The notes: generated by a model from the letters alone, not told the origin. DNA of 64,000 bases from Thysanoteuthis rhombus (GCA_963457665.1 OY735224.1:46883311-46947310); one strand, 5' to 3'; positions 46,690 to 59,054 are shown, numbered from the stretch's first letter. A program made the numbers and translations.

Positions 46690-47484
46690 GCTCTAAAATA
46701 TCCGGTGTATATTAGGGATTTGCCTTCACATTTCGCGGCTTTTGTGAAGAGATGTGGATTTACTCGACTACTTTTTAACCAATAGCATAAGGGGTGGATA
46801 TCGATTGATCTAAATGATCAAACTACCCTCACCCGAACAATTTCTTTTAGTCTTAGGGGATAAAAACTTGACAATCATCAAGAAGTATGGCCAAGGATAT
46901 TAAGAAAGATATCATATAACTCTTATTCTAACTATGACTCAAAGTGTTCTCGTAGGAGGATTAGTGTGGGATGTCAAGTCTTTCGGCAATCTTCGTGGTG
47001 CTTTGAGCGTTATCTTGTTATGAGTCTTTCTTTATTTACTTCTATTGGGCTCTTCTCTTGTGATCTAACTTCAGTGATTTGTTTTAAGGATCAAAATCTT
47101 AGATCAAAACCTTCTAGGAACTTATACATTATTTTCATTTTTCAAGTCTGTTTTTCCAATATAAACTCAATTATGATAACCATATACTACAGTTTGTTAA
47201 ACGGTTGGTCTAATTTTACTTTATTTCCCAGTGAGTATAGTCATTCTTAGTTCATCAATATTAATCTTTCACCAGAGGTATATATATATATTTTTTCAAA
47301 TTTTTAATGTATATCATCTAGTTCTATGCTGTGCTTACTAGTGGTTGGTAGAATCCTATTTATTCGAATTTAATTGCAAGAACCCATGTTATTGATATTA
47401 CTCCTGTTACATTTTTCAACAAGGGTTTTAAAAAAATAATATTCTCTTTATGGAAATGGTTTACCAAACCTCCGTATGTCTAAG
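46690..47484. other. Spacer between direct repeats H
   Basis: Contains a 94-codon chance frame (46966-47250) without motifs. Nothing else recognised. Confidence 0.4.
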
Positions 47485-47487
47485 ACA

Positions 47488-47712
47488 TGTAGATAAATTT
47501 ACGCTCAAGCCATTTTTTAAAAATCATTTTTTGTTCTCTTATTTTATATCTGTGTTATGATGCAGACGCTCATATTCATCAATATAGGCAGATTTCCTTT
47601 TAACTTTCACGATGGTGTCACATTATTTCAGGAGCTAGAACTGCTTATTCCCTCACGAAATAATGAACGTCTTAATTCCATTTTTCAGTTTACTTGAATA
47701 ATTCTGGGACTT
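47488..47712 (+). repeat. Direct repeat H, copy 2
   Basis: About 80 percent like copy 1 by eye over some 200 bases, 1.48 kb downstream in the same orientation. Confidence 0.8.
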
Positions 47713-47719
47713 TTCAGTT

Positions 47720-49285
47720 CAGAACAGTTTTTTTTCTAAAATGGACCCCAGTATTCCTCTGAAAATAATCAGGAGGGCATATTATTGGTGAGTTGGGTTG
47801 GGGTAATACCCCTTGAACTTCACAGACTCCTATGTTACTAATCCTCAGGTGTATTAAATTACATTTTTATTAGTACTTTCCATTATTATACTATGGTAGT
47901 TAATAGCAGATCGTTTGAAAGAAAAAAAAACGTTGTACTCTTCGAGTTTCGAAACGTACACGTTTTCTTTAATCGTCAGACTCAAAACAAATCTGCTTGT
48001 ATAATAAATAGTGGGATTCGTTCTGTTCGTTTCTCCAATCGTAACAATGGACACCTCATCTCAAAGGTAGCTATTTGGCTAATAAAAATATATCTCCTAT
48101 CCACCATTCGGAACAATGGTCTTTTCCACTGGAACGAGTTCAAATTATCTCTTAAAAATGTAAATATATCACTGAATTTTTTTTACGCATATAAACTTGT
48201 AATAGATAACCAAACAAATAATCACATTTTGATTACATCTGTTTGAACCTGTTGGTTTCTAATAGCTTCAAAATGTACGTCTATTTTCTTCGATAGTTAA
48301 TCACTAAATAAAAAAATGAGCTAAATAAAGTATAGTAAATATCAAAAAGAACTCAAAATTCTAATGATTATACATATTTTCTACACTTCAAATTGTTCTC
48401 AGACTCAGTTACTTCCCTTGTCGCACCACCAATGGGTTAATAATGCTGTCTTTATATCTGGAACGATCCGTAGAGACCGAATCATTGTTGGTATGAACTA
48501 TGGGTTTTTCACCCAATTACATAAGATGCAATATTGTGTAAAATCCTGCATACCCTTTACAGGTAACATTTATATGCCAAGTATCCCTAGAAGAAATTCG
48601 CAATCCCTAAGCCAGGACATTTATCTAGAGCAATGTTTCTCTGCCGGAAGCTTTATTTCAACAATGCGTGTTTGAAATTGAAAGACTTTTTTAAAAATAT
48701 CAGATGAAAGATTAACCATTAATATAAAGATTCGTATATACAAGAACTTGATGAAGAAAGACGTTTTCATGAGTGGAAAATGGGAGGAGATGATATTATC
48801 TGATGCCAAACACATACACACGCATAGGGGGAATAGGGGGGAACAAGGGGAGCCAAGGGCAACTGCCTCTCATCCGGGCAAAATAGTGTCAAGTTTCGGG
48901 CGAATAAGTACAAAATCGGACGAAAACACGTAAAATTTCGGGTAAATAAGAGTAATTCGAGAAAAAAAAACAAAAAAAATAAACGCGTAAAATTCCAGGC
49001 GAATCAAGCCTTTTGCTCTCCTTAACCGAAGAGTTCCCATACGCTCATAGGTGAAAACTCAACTCATGTTTTGTAAATACATATATAATTCCGTTCCCAT
49101 CAACAAAAATAGAAATATATGAATTCATTCGATTCCGTTTATCTGTCTGCCTGCTTGTCTGTCTGTCCACACAATACTTATTTTCATTGAGTTTTTAGTG
49201 ACAATGGCGTTGGAAGAGGTATTCGTCCTCTGGGTGCTTTTTAGTTTTGACAGGACTTGTTTGCATTGAAAAAATAAAAGATGAA
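47720..49285. other. Intergenic, no gene supported
   Basis: Plus-strand frames of 117 and 103 codons (47893-48246, 48364-48675) have no recognisable motif, splice sites or codon signal strong enough to call a gene. Confidence 0.4.
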
Positions 49286-49289
49286 TTCG

Positions 49290-49785
49290 AGTCTAGTTAG
49301 TCACTCAAAAGAAACCGTCACATTACCAGTGTATCTTAGCAAGCGTGCCATGTTGGGGGTAATCAATCAAAAAAAAAAAATGTAAAAATGGGTGTTTCTT
49401 TCCTCGCTTTTTTTCTGGGCAGTGACCACTGAGAAAAGCTCAAATTAAAAAAAACAAACAAACAAGAAAATTAGCGGGCACAAACTGAGGGATCAATTAA
49501 ACATAAAAATACAATGCAGACTGACCCAATCCCGCACACACACACTAAAAAAACTACTTGGGTGGATTTAAGAAATAACAACAAAAAAAAAGTTGTTTTT
49601 TTTAGTCATAAAAAGGAGTAGATGTTCAAATTTTCAGCCCTCTGGCTACTTTGATGCGGTCTATGTACGAGATACATACAGACATACATGAATATCCAGC
49701 CAGCCTGACCAGCTTAAAAACTGAGAAGAACCTATGTTTGGCAGTTTAAGTGACAGTTTTTGTTGACGGTTTCCAATACATTAAT
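49290..49785 (+). repeat. Family A copy, nearly full length
   Basis: Runs from gtctagttagtcactcaaaa to acagtttttgttgacggttt. It contains all segments of the family: gcgggcacaaactgagggat, aaattttcagccctctggct and agacatacatgaatatccag. Confidence 0.72.
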
Positions 49786-50249
49786 CATAAAAATGCAGAT
49801 CTAATTGAGGATTCGGTCTGTATTGAGATGAATTTGAAGAAAACACTAACATTAGTTAAAAGTCAACATATATTTAGTGAAGACATTTATAGTTTCATTT
49901 CGTTCCTGTCAACACATTTTTCTTTTTTTACAAACCGAGTTTGAAGAGGAAGTTATCATTTTCTTTGGTGTATATAAGCGTGTGGTGCCATACTGTCAGA
50001 CTATCTATGTGTGTGTCTATTAGTCTGTCACGCTATAGAAACCACCCAAAATAAGGGCGTGGCTCAAGTAGATTTGGTACCCATACTGAGTGGTTCTAAG
50101 GGAAAGTTTTAAAGTTTAAAGCAAAAAGGTTTGATAAAAAATATTTTTAACGGTTTTATCTACAAGTAACTATGATAACAAAGCGGAACCATAATCTCTG
50201 CCAAAATGTGTATATACAAACATATAACGTCTGATTTCATATTTTTATG

Positions 50250-50765
50250 TATGACTCTTCAAGGGGTCAAAATGAATGGAAACTTCCCTCTTCTTAGGGG
50301 TTAAACGTGAAATTAAACTTTTCCACCTGAAAAGTGAAGGGAGACGTTTTCCTGTTTGAGGATTCAAAGGTGAAAGGAGATTTTTTTCCTCTTCTAAGTG
50401 GTTAAAAGTGAAAAGAGACTTCCCCACTTCATGTAGTCAAATGAAAACTGAAACCTTTTCACCTTTAAGGGGTCAAAAATAAAGAAGGGGGACTTTTTCC
50501 CCTCCTTCAAAGGGTCAAAAGTGAAAGGGGACTTCTTTGCTTCATGAAGTCAAATGAGAAATGAAACCTTCTCACCTTAAAGGGGTCAAAAGTGAAGAGA
50601 GACTTTTCCCTCTTTACGGGTCAAAGAAGAGCAGAGATTCTTCCTTTCCTTGAAGGAATCAAAAGTGAAGGGGGGCTTTTCCCGTTTTGAGAGGTCAAAA
50701 GCGAAGGAAGACTTTCCACCTTTTAGGGGTCAAAAGTGAAGAGAAATGTTTTGCTGACCTACCCC
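50250..50765 (+). repeat. Minisatellite, about 35-45-bp unit
   Basis: More than ten irregular repeats of aggggtcaaaagtgaaggga plus gacttttcccc(c/t)tt. Interspersed units have cttcatgaagtcaaatga. Confidence 0.88.
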
Positions 50766-50951
50766 GAACCCTTCCAGTCCCCCCGAAACATAAATCTTGT
50801 ATCTTAAACCTTTCGATAAACAATCTTAAATTGTGAATGTACAAGTAAAGATGTGAATACAGAAATGTATATAATAGAATTATATCAATCTAACAGAATA
50901 AAATTAAATAAAAAAGAATTCTTCCACAAATACATATTCCTGTTTTGTCTT

Positions 50952-50955
<4 letters not shown>

Positions 50956-51033
<78 letters not shown>

Positions 51034-51079
51034 AGAGACAGAGACAGACAGAGACAGAGACAGAGAGACAGAGAGAGGG
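50956..51079. repeat. (TA)n(GA)n(CAGAGA)n microsatellite
   Basis: A TA run, then GA, then CAGAGA-type units. Confidence 0.95.
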
Positions 51080-51170
51080 GGGCTTTACAGCTTTGAACAC
51101 AAAACAGAAAAACTTTCTCAAATTTCCTTTGTGTCACTTCTGTCACTTATTTCCCAATTTCTGGTTATAT
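51078..51170 (+). repeat. Dispersed repeat (gctttacagctttgaacac), copy 1
   Basis: ggctttacagctttgaacac and gtcacttatttcccaattt match 62198-62285. Both copies follow a TA/GA microsatellite. Confidence 0.55.
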
Positions 51171-51289
51171 CTGGAGGGCTAGAATCACGAAAAAGAATAC
51201 TAACATTAGTTGAATAAACCACTAAGCACCCTCTAAAAACAAGTTTTCTTGATTTCTTTTTCAAAAGAGCGCTCTTTGGGGTTCCTACG

Positions 51290-51425
51290 GTCATTCTGGA
51301 CCGATAATGCCCAAATCTTGTGCTGGTATTCTTTTAGATAATTTCAGATAAAAGATCTATTTTTTAAACATCATTTTTGGTAGATCTTTCTACAGATAAT
51401 TTCAGATGAATAGTTTTAAAACATG
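51290..51425 (+). repeat. Dispersed repeat family D, copy 2
   Basis: gataatgcccaaatcttgtg and agataatttcagat(a/g)aa(t/a)ag match 29265-29405. Confidence 0.55.
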
Positions 51426-51466
51426 CAAGTGGTGATTCATAAATGCGAGGTACGGCTATTTATCAT

Positions 51467-53370
51467 TACCTCTGCCAGCGAAGTTTGAGAGGTATATGCA
51501 TTCGCTTGCACCTCTCCGTCTGTATTCACGTTTGTTCAAAAGCTATCTGCAAAAATAACCCATTCATTTCAATGAAAGTTGAAGGGTGGTCAAGGGGGTA
51601 TGAAAGAGATGGTTAAATTTGTTAAACATAGGGTCGATCCAGAAATTATTTTTCGATTGAAAGATATTTTTTCCTGTTTATTTCAATTACATTTATGTAT
51701 ACGCACGTGACTGTTCACACGATATCACCAATAGTTCTCAATGGATTTCAATGTATATTGTGAAAGGATGGACAATACAAAGGAACTGATTAGATTTGGG
51801 GGCGAATCCACACAGATTTATATGCCTTACGTCTCGATATAATGATATTACTAAAATTTGATGTCTGTCCTCACAATACCTCCAAAAGTTCTCAATGTTA
51901 AAGGATGGGTAATTAGCTCCAGAACACATGACTAAATTTGGGAGTGGATCCAGGAATTTTCATTTGATAGAGAGATATTTTCCTTTTTTTTCCTTTACAT
52001 TTATTTGAGTAATAAATGACGATATTTCTATAATCTAAAACAAAACGTTTTAGATCATAGAAATTTTATTCCTGGAGACAACTGTATTTAGCTGAACATT
52101 TTGAATTATGCGCATTAAGATCAAAATCGAGGACACAGAACTGGAGATTGTAGACCACTACATCTACTTGAGACAACAAATCTCCATGGAACCCTCAAAA
52201 GAGAGAGATTCGGAGTGCATCCAGGAATTTCTTTTCATTGAGTTTTTTTTATTTTCTTCATGTGTTTACGTATTCGCTTGTGACTTTTCATACAGTATCT
52301 CCAGAGGTTCTCCTTGATATTTCAATCTAATTTTGTGGAGAGAAGTGCAATAGGCAACTAAAGAAGTGATTGAATCCTCGGGTGGATCCAAGCCCAATTA
52401 CTTCTCTTACGTCGTAGTTATTTATCCACAACACGAAATATCGACGAAAGTTCATTTTTTTTTCCAAACGATATCTCCAAAAGTTCTCGATGAATTTCAA
52501 CAACATCCCGTGGAAGGTTGGACACTGGACTATAGAAGGAGTGATTAAATTTTCGGTCGTATCAGTACCCCCATTACCCCTTCATACACACACACACATA
52601 CATCCTTGAAAATGGTGTTGCTAGAGGTATACGCTGAGTGTTTATTTAAGTTCATCTTCAAGTTAATTCACTTTCTAGGTTAATTTGCATTCGGAAGAGG
52701 ACAGTCAAGGGAGATAACTCCGCTCTCATTTTACTGCTCTCATTTTATCGTATTCATTTAAGCAGACGTCAATTTGGACGGGAAATTTAAAGTGATATAT
52801 GATTACCTCACTCTATACGCAATCGATCAATCATAATTATATAATTATATTGTGCTTTGTGTGACAGCGAGCATTTTATGGGAATAAAATTGAGATTCTT
52901 ATTAAACAAATATAGAGACTGTGCCTCACTTCATGTATCATTATTTAAAACGATACTCGAAAATTCTCTTCTGATTCTAAACGAACGACTCTCACATAAA
53001 TTACGAATCACCAACTATAATTGCTCCTATATATTTTGTCACCTGTTTTCAAATGGGCAATTATTTTACTAATTTCAGTATATTTTTCATTGATTTGTTG
53101 AATTCGAACTGACGAATTATTTCAAGATAAACGCTGAAGCAAGGAAAATAAGGATTTGATTACAGTATTTCAATCGACAGTAATACACCATATGTTGAAG
53201 TGAATTGGTTGTTGAAAAACGAAGTTGGAAAGAGATGTATACCCCAGTTGTGTTTATCTGTTTGACCACACAATGTCTCCAAAAGTTCCCAATGAATTTC
53301 AATGATATTTTGTGGAAGGGTGGATTACGGAAGCTACGGAAGAATTGATCAAATTTGGGGAAAGAAAATC
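51467..53370 (+). repeat. Cluster of dispersed repeat family C
   Basis: At least five diverged copies of a unit with atctccaaaagttctcgatg, aatttcaatgatattttgtg gaaggatgga, then gattaaatttggg and gtggatccaggaattt. They lie near 51560, 51725, 51870, 52285, 52465 and 53265. Further copies are at 41600 and 43695. The opening phrase (cctctgccagcgaagtttga) resembles a repeat seen widely in animals. Confidence 0.65.
52105..52205 (+). mobile_element. RTE-like LINE, small internal fragment
   Basis: Plus-strand frame IKIKIEDTELEIVDHYIYL matches IKIEDAKLEKVDHYIY on the minus strand of copy 7 (near 57100-57160). Confidence 0.7.
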
Positions 53371-53371
53371 C

Positions 53372-53618
53372 ATGAATCTGTTTTTAGATATGTTTTATTA
53401 TTTTCCAGGAGAAGAGGATAAAAAGGAAAAGTTGTAAAAAAAGTTAGATTAAGATTTTAACGGAAGTACCCCAGTATCAGAATATTCGAAAATCTCTCCC
53501 TCGTTTTCAATCTTTTTTATTTTCATTCAGATTTTAGTTTGTGCATGACCTCAGCTCTGTGAGTACTTCTTAGTTTCGTATTCCTCATTACCACTGACGA
53601 TCAGTGTTTGCACCAAAG
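53372..53618. other. Intergenic, nothing recognised
   Basis: AT-rich filler between repeat families C and E. Confidence 0.4.
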
Positions 53619-53619
53619 T

Positions 53620-54165
53620 AAAAAAAAGTGAATGTATCATTTGGCCTAGACAGTGTAAATAGAATAAACAATTGGAGACATTTGTTTTCCAACGGAGACA
53701 ATTATGTTATCGAGGCCAAAATATACATTCACTGTTTAATAAGGGGAGTTCATTTCTTCTAGAGTTTCAAGAAAATATGTAACGCATCATTTCTGTCGGG
53801 TTATATATCCATTTCTTAATAATATAATTGTCCACATTGAGAAACAAATAGAGCAGATACAGACGGTGAATTAACAAAAACGAGAATTTGAAGATTTATT
53901 TAGGCTTTCGCATTGCCAGTGTCTGTTTTGCTCAATGATAACAGCAACGTTACATTAAAGCAGTTACCTGTCTGTCATTAGTTCGATATCTGCAGCAGCC
54001 GAACTTTCTTTTATTATTATTCTTTTTACGATGTCTAGGCAGAATGATACAATCACCTTGTAATAGTGGGATATCATTTCAAATAGGGTTTCAAAGTAAT
54101 ATATCGCATTTATGATTATTTCTGTCAAATTATCTATCGATTTCTCTATAATAAACAAATACCCG
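53620..54165. repeat. Family E pieces
   Basis: gtgaatgtatcatttggcct at 53628 matches 44828. Reverse-strand relatives (acgatgtctaggcagaatga) lie at 54030-54150, so the unit is present in both directions. Confidence 0.5.
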
Positions 54166-54169
54166 TTAA

Positions 54170-55150
54170 ATCGATTGTTGTCGGAAAAAGTACATTTTCT
54201 ACCTTTTTTGTAATCTTTTCCCTTTCAAACTCAAATATTTTAATGTAAAGGAAGCTTTAATAGATAGGATTTGTAGCTAACAGATTCTATATTATGTAGG
54301 GAAAATAGTAATGGTAGTTGTTTCTGTGTAGCGAGAAGATAGCTGTAGTTACTAAGGACGGAGGAATCTGTCCCATGTGTTTGATTTTACTGCCACATGC
54401 TGTGATGTCACGATAACATTTGAGGAAGAAGAACGTCGCTACTCGCCACGATGTTTTTTTTTTGGGGACAGAGATTCTACGCTCACCATGTATGAATATG
54501 GACGTAGAGTTCATAATCGAAATAAAAACAAATGCAAATGTTTAGATAAACAAATAGGACCTACATTAAATGAGTTAACAAATTCCACAAATACAGTATA
54601 GAGTATATATTTATTGAGGTCATCTGAAGAATAAACACCGATCATTTGATTCAGCTCATAAAAGTTATCTGATGTTGAAATATACAGAAGATTTCAGAAA
54701 AAATAATTAAATTGTGCCTCGGGGATATTTCTCTGTACAGGAAGGCTTGCAGTCTTTTTATTGAGTTCGACACGTTTGCTTTTGTTTTTTTTGTTGTTGT
54801 TACTTGAATTGATGTATATTTTAATGTTGAATACGTATTTCTAATGTAAATTGTTTACAGAGATCTCCATAGAGGCATTTTTATTTGAGATTGAATAGTT
54901 AGAGAATGTTCTTTCAGCGACCTTAACAATGCTTCGTACACTCGCTCAATGTGGGCTATCCGAATAGGATGAAAATAAAGGTACTTGTACATAAGGAGAC
55001 AGGAAAGGCCTTTATCCAGCAGTCGACTTATAACGACTGATATACCCACACAATCCAATACTAAACCATTACCCTTCAACCCTGACACCCTATGACCTCT
55101 CCAAGACTCACTACTGCTGCTACTATCACATATTACCACACACAAGCACA
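54170..55150. other. Intergenic, no gene supported
   Basis: AT-rich, with a 74-codon chance frame at 54377-54601 and no element recognised. Confidence 0.4.
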
Positions 55151-55179
55151 GACTTCATCACGGACAGTACTAAGTCTCA

Positions 55180-55400
55180 CACGTCAGGATGACCCTAAAG
55201 GCTGCGCTTTGCTACGCTCTTCGGGGAGCCCTTGGACTCATCCTTGGGCTCTCCCATTATTACTCGGCCCAGCGGCGGGGAATCCGTTACCCCGGGGCAG
55301 CAGTGCTCCATTGCACTTAAAGGAGCAGGTCCCCTGGTGGACGCTTTCGTGACGGACGTTGTCTAGCCATTACGATGCGCTTTTCAACCGTAGCTGCGTC
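55180..55400. other. GC-rich island of unknown nature
   Basis: About 200 bases with markedly higher GC than the surroundings (aaggctgcgctttgctacgc, ggcccagcggcggggaatcc, ccccggggcagcagtgctcc). Neither strand gives a recognisable protein, rRNA or tRNA. It could be a SINE or an RNA-derived repeat. Confidence 0.3.
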
Positions 55401-55591
55401 GGCTAAAGCCATTTTTGGAATGTTTGCTCCTATTTCTTCTCACGTTAAGCCCGACCTTGTGTCAAATATTGCTGTGCTGGGACAGTGATTAAATAGCATG
55501 ACCCTAAAGGAATTGATTCCAATTTTTAATTCCAAAGCAAAGCATCTGAGGATAAATTTATTTTCTACATAAAACTTCTAACCACTGAAAG

Positions 55592-55592
<1 letters not shown>

Positions 55593-55628
<36 letters not shown>
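55593..55628. repeat. (CA)n microsatellite
   Basis: Uninterrupted CA run. Confidence 0.93.
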
Positions 55629-55631
<3 letters not shown>

Positions 55632-56244
55632 CACGCTACATGTTGCGAGAATAACAGAAAACCTATTCCGAAGGGATTCTAAACGAAGTAGCAGTAGCAT
55701 TACTAGTTGTGGTAATAGTAGAGGAGGGAAATATAAGAGCTGAAGATGGTTCGCCCAAATGTTTGTTAATAATTTGTTCTGACGTTTTAGAGTACGTATT
55801 TTTTGATATGTGGGCTTAGAATGAGTATATAAAACTTATTTAGCTATAAGGTTAGCTGAAGGTGGGACTTTTGGCTAATTTTAGCCATTTTTGCAAAGAC
55901 TTTTAGTAATCAATTACTGCCCCGAGCTAGTCGAAGTTATTTCTTTAAAACTTGAATTTTTTTATTTATCATTTATCAAATTATTGAAATCATGAAGTAC
56001 AACAGCTGCTGCTGATTACAAACTAACGTGTTTTCGTATGAAAATTTAAATAGTCAACTGTGACAGCAGCTGCTGATCTCAAGCCAAAAAACTATCGTTT
56101 CCAATGGTAATCGTGGCGTCATACCTCTTATGAGGTCATAGAAGCCAGTAAATAGAACACAAACCTCCTTTCTTACTATTTCTGTTAGTTAACATGACTG
56201 GGACCGACCGATTGACTAACACACAGACCGACCGACCGACCGAC

Positions 56245-56540
56245 CGACCGATCGAAAAGCGTCTTATAGAGATGTGTGGACACATCTAAAAACTAATGGA
56301 AAGGTCAGCTCTTTGAGCTTGCTGATTTTCGAGTAACGCTTTTGGCACCTATCGAGCCGATGGCGTGCTCGGGCCAACATGTTCGTTTAAATTTGAAAAT
56401 GACTCACCATATGAATTACCCAACTTGAGTAGCTATCACATTCATGATAATTGAGCAGTTTTGTTCCACCAGTTACGACCACACTGCAGTCAATCACTTT
56501 GGGATGGGGGAGTGGTTTGCATGTCACAATGATCCGTAGA
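56245..56540 (-). other. Open minus-strand segment of unknown origin
   Basis: From about 56405 to 56540 the minus strand is open and reads TCKPLPHPKVIDCSVVVTGG then YHECDSYSSWVIHM, ending at a donor-like ATG|GTGAGT. Further on comes ARARHRLDRCQKRYSKISKL. It has protein-like composition but no family that I know. Its phase does not fit the peroxidase. It abuts the tail of RTE-like copy 7, so it may be part of a repeat. Confidence 0.25.
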
Positions 56541-57425
56541 GATCATCATCATCATTATCATAAATCTTTTAACGTCCGTCGTTGGACATAGACCTTCCCC
56601 AGGATCCACCTCATTTATCTATCATAGGCGTCGCAGAGCCAGTATTTTCTGACTTTGTCTCGTTCATCTCTCCATCTTGTATTTTGTCAGCCTCGGTTTC
56701 GCATGTGGTCTCTGAGGATCCGTCCAGTGAGTTTTGATGTCCATCGGTTGTCTTTCATTCTTGCAACATGGCCTGCCCATTGCCATTTGAGTTTTCTTAT
56801 AGGTTCTATGATGTTTCAGACCTCCGTTTTCTCTCTGATATATTGTGCTGTCTTGTGATCTCTTCATGTGAGATTGAGCATGATTCTCTCATATGCACGC
56901 TGCATGCTTCTCAGTTTGCCGGTCTGTCTCTTGGTTAGGTTCCATGTTTCAGCTCCATTTGTGACTATAGGGAGGATATATTGGTTGTATACTCTTCTTT
57001 TTAGGTTTATTGGGATCGTCCTGTTGCTCTGCCGAAAGTTTGCCATATTAGGGTTATTCTTCGCTTGATTTATTCTTCTTTTGTGGGTTTCACAGAGATT
57101 CGCTGTCCTGAGTAGATGTAGTGGTCTACTTTCTCTAGTTTTGCATCTTCGATTTTGATAGATATGTCCTTATTCTCAATGTGATTGTTGCACATGATTT
57201 TCGTTTTACTGAAGTTCATGTATAGGCCATATTTTTTTATTTTTTATTTTTTGCTTTCTTCGTTTAGTTCATCTAGCATTATTTGGAGGTCGTGTAGGTT
57301 CTCTGCAAAAACGACGATGTCGTCTACAAATCTGAGATTGCTCAGATATTCGCCGTCTATTTTGATTCCTCTATTTTCCCAGTCCAGGTTTCGGAAGATC
57401 ATTTCGAGGCAGGCCGTGAAGAGAG
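56541..57425 (-). mobile_element. RTE-like LINE, longest copy (7), with RT motif
   Basis: From the ATG-type tail (tcatcatcatcattatcat) to the reverse transcriptase palm. Minus-strand reading in order: LFTACLEMIFRNLDWE, NLRFVDDIVVFAENLHDLQI (the FVDD is the catalytic [YF]xDD box, 57318-57329), IKIEDAKLEKVDHYIY, RRVYNQYILPIVTNGAETWN, LTKRQTGKLRSMQRA. A degenerate ATG-rich tail and several frameshifts are present. It serves as the reference for the other copies. Confidence 0.88.
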
Positions 57426-57469
57426 TAATGTGCCCCTGAAGAGCTCTGCTAGCGGTAATTCAATTTTTA

Positions 57470-57925
57470 GTAGAACCAGACAAGTCAAAGGAAAAGAACT
57501 ATATATTCCCAATTTTATTTCTTGCACGAAGAAAAAAACAATATCCCCAACTTTATTTCTGATGAAAAAGGAAAAAAACTATATTCCCAATTCTATTTCT
57601 GGTATTAAAAAAAACACAACGATATTCCCAAATTTATTTCTTGTAAAAAAAGAAACTATATTCTCATTTTTATTTCTGTCAAAAAAGAAACTATATTCCT
57701 AACATTCATTTTTGTAAAAAGGATTCTATGTTCCAAACTAGTAAAAAAAGAAATTATATTCCAAACCTTATTTCTGGGAGAAAAAATATATCCCTCTCTC
57801 TATTTCTTCTAGTAAAAGAAACTATATTCCGAATTTTATTTCTGGTAAAAAAAGAAAGAAACTATATTCCGAATTTTATTTCTGGTAAAAAAGGAACTAT
57901 ATTCCAGACTTAACTTCTAGTTAAA
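57470..57925 (+). repeat. Minisatellite, about 38-bp unit
   Basis: About eleven repeats of aaaaaagaaactatattccc plus aattttatttctggt. It starts about 40 bases beyond the truncated end of RTE-like copy 7. Confidence 0.9.
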
Positions 57926-58062
57926 AATGTCCTTGGGCTCTGCAAGTCAATTTAGAGTCAACAGTATCTTTCCCACGCTGAAAAAACATTGGTAGCGATA
58001 AAAGTCCAGTGATTAGGGTCAATATTACTTTTCCCACCCGAAAGAAAAGATTTATTAGTAGC

Positions 58063-58075
58063 ACACACACACACA

Positions 58076-58142
<67 letters not shown>
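58063..58142. repeat. (CA)n(TA)n microsatellite
   Basis: Interrupted CA run passing into TA. Confidence 0.95.
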
Positions 58143-58145
<3 letters not shown>

Positions 58146-58180
58146 CATCCACAGACAGCTGTTTCGTTGTATTAAAACAC
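58143..58180 (-). mobile_element. SINE-like unit F, end fragment
   Basis: tgtcatccacagacagctgtttcg is the reverse complement of the 3' end of unit F (compare 19465-19480). As elsewhere, it abuts a TA run. Confidence 0.5.
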
Positions 58181-58399
58181 TTCAGCCTGGCTATGTTGAT
58201 TGATTTGCAGCGTATACGTTGGTTTTGATGTGGCCTTCATAATCTGTTCAAAAAGAAGCTCTAAACTTTGATGGAAAAAAAACGCACAGTTTCGCTCTCT
58301 TAAATGAGAGGAAAAAATCAGCAGCAGTGTGACAAAATGCGGACGTAGTATGAAGCAGTCCTGTGATTAAAAAAATCCTCCTTTTTAGGTCAACCGAGA

Positions 58400-58740
58400 T
58401 CCTTTAAAACAAGTGTTTGGTGGAGCTTGGAGCGGGGGACGTCGATACGATGTCCCCCGCCCAGATTCTTCCCCTCAGACACACGCAGTCTAGCTCATAC
58501 TTGCATTTCGGCTCTCGCCGTTCCAGACAGTCAGTATGATATGGCTAGTACGACAGTCGCTGACCCGCTTCATTGATGGACGGAATTTCACTGCCCTCGC
58601 GGCAGCTGCCCCCACCTGTACTCACACTAAAAAAGCTTTTACATTCCGAGGCGCATCTAAAACACGAACAACACATTACTGTCTTCCAGAGCGTGCAGTA
58701 ATATTTACTAAATCTGTGGTACTCACAGATCAACTATCAC
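58400..58740. other. GC-richer stretch with short hairpin
   Basis: gcgggggac at 58432-58440 pairs with gtcccccgc at 58452-58460. The following 250 bases are GC-richer than the neighbourhood (gcggcagctgcccccacctg). It could be a promoter or repeat. No exon can be supported. Confidence 0.3.
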
Positions 58741-59054
58741 CGCACAGAACTTGTAAGAAATAGTTTCACTTCTACAAACACATTCTATAACAATTTCAAA
58801 GAACCGTTAACTGGAATCACTTTGGCTTCCTTCGAAGCCACAAAATGTTTCCCCAAGCCCACCTTATCTTTCAGATCGAAAATTATTATCAAAGTAAGGT
58901 CTTTGCGTTTTATTTATTTATTCTTTTTTTTTGTGTGTGTGTTACATTCATTATTTTGTTTCAGGTCACAACGTTCTTTTTACACCCGGGTACTTATGAT
59001 ACCTGCATCTTGCAGAAATACTAGATATTTCCTCCAATTTATCATTATCATAAT

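Noticed and set aside
47893..48246. 117-codon plus-strand frame
   Set aside because: Longest plus-strand frame, but no motif, no splice sites and AT-driven composition. A frame of this length is expected by chance in 64 kb.
48364..48675. 103-codon plus-strand frame
   Set aside because: No recognisable family or splice signals.
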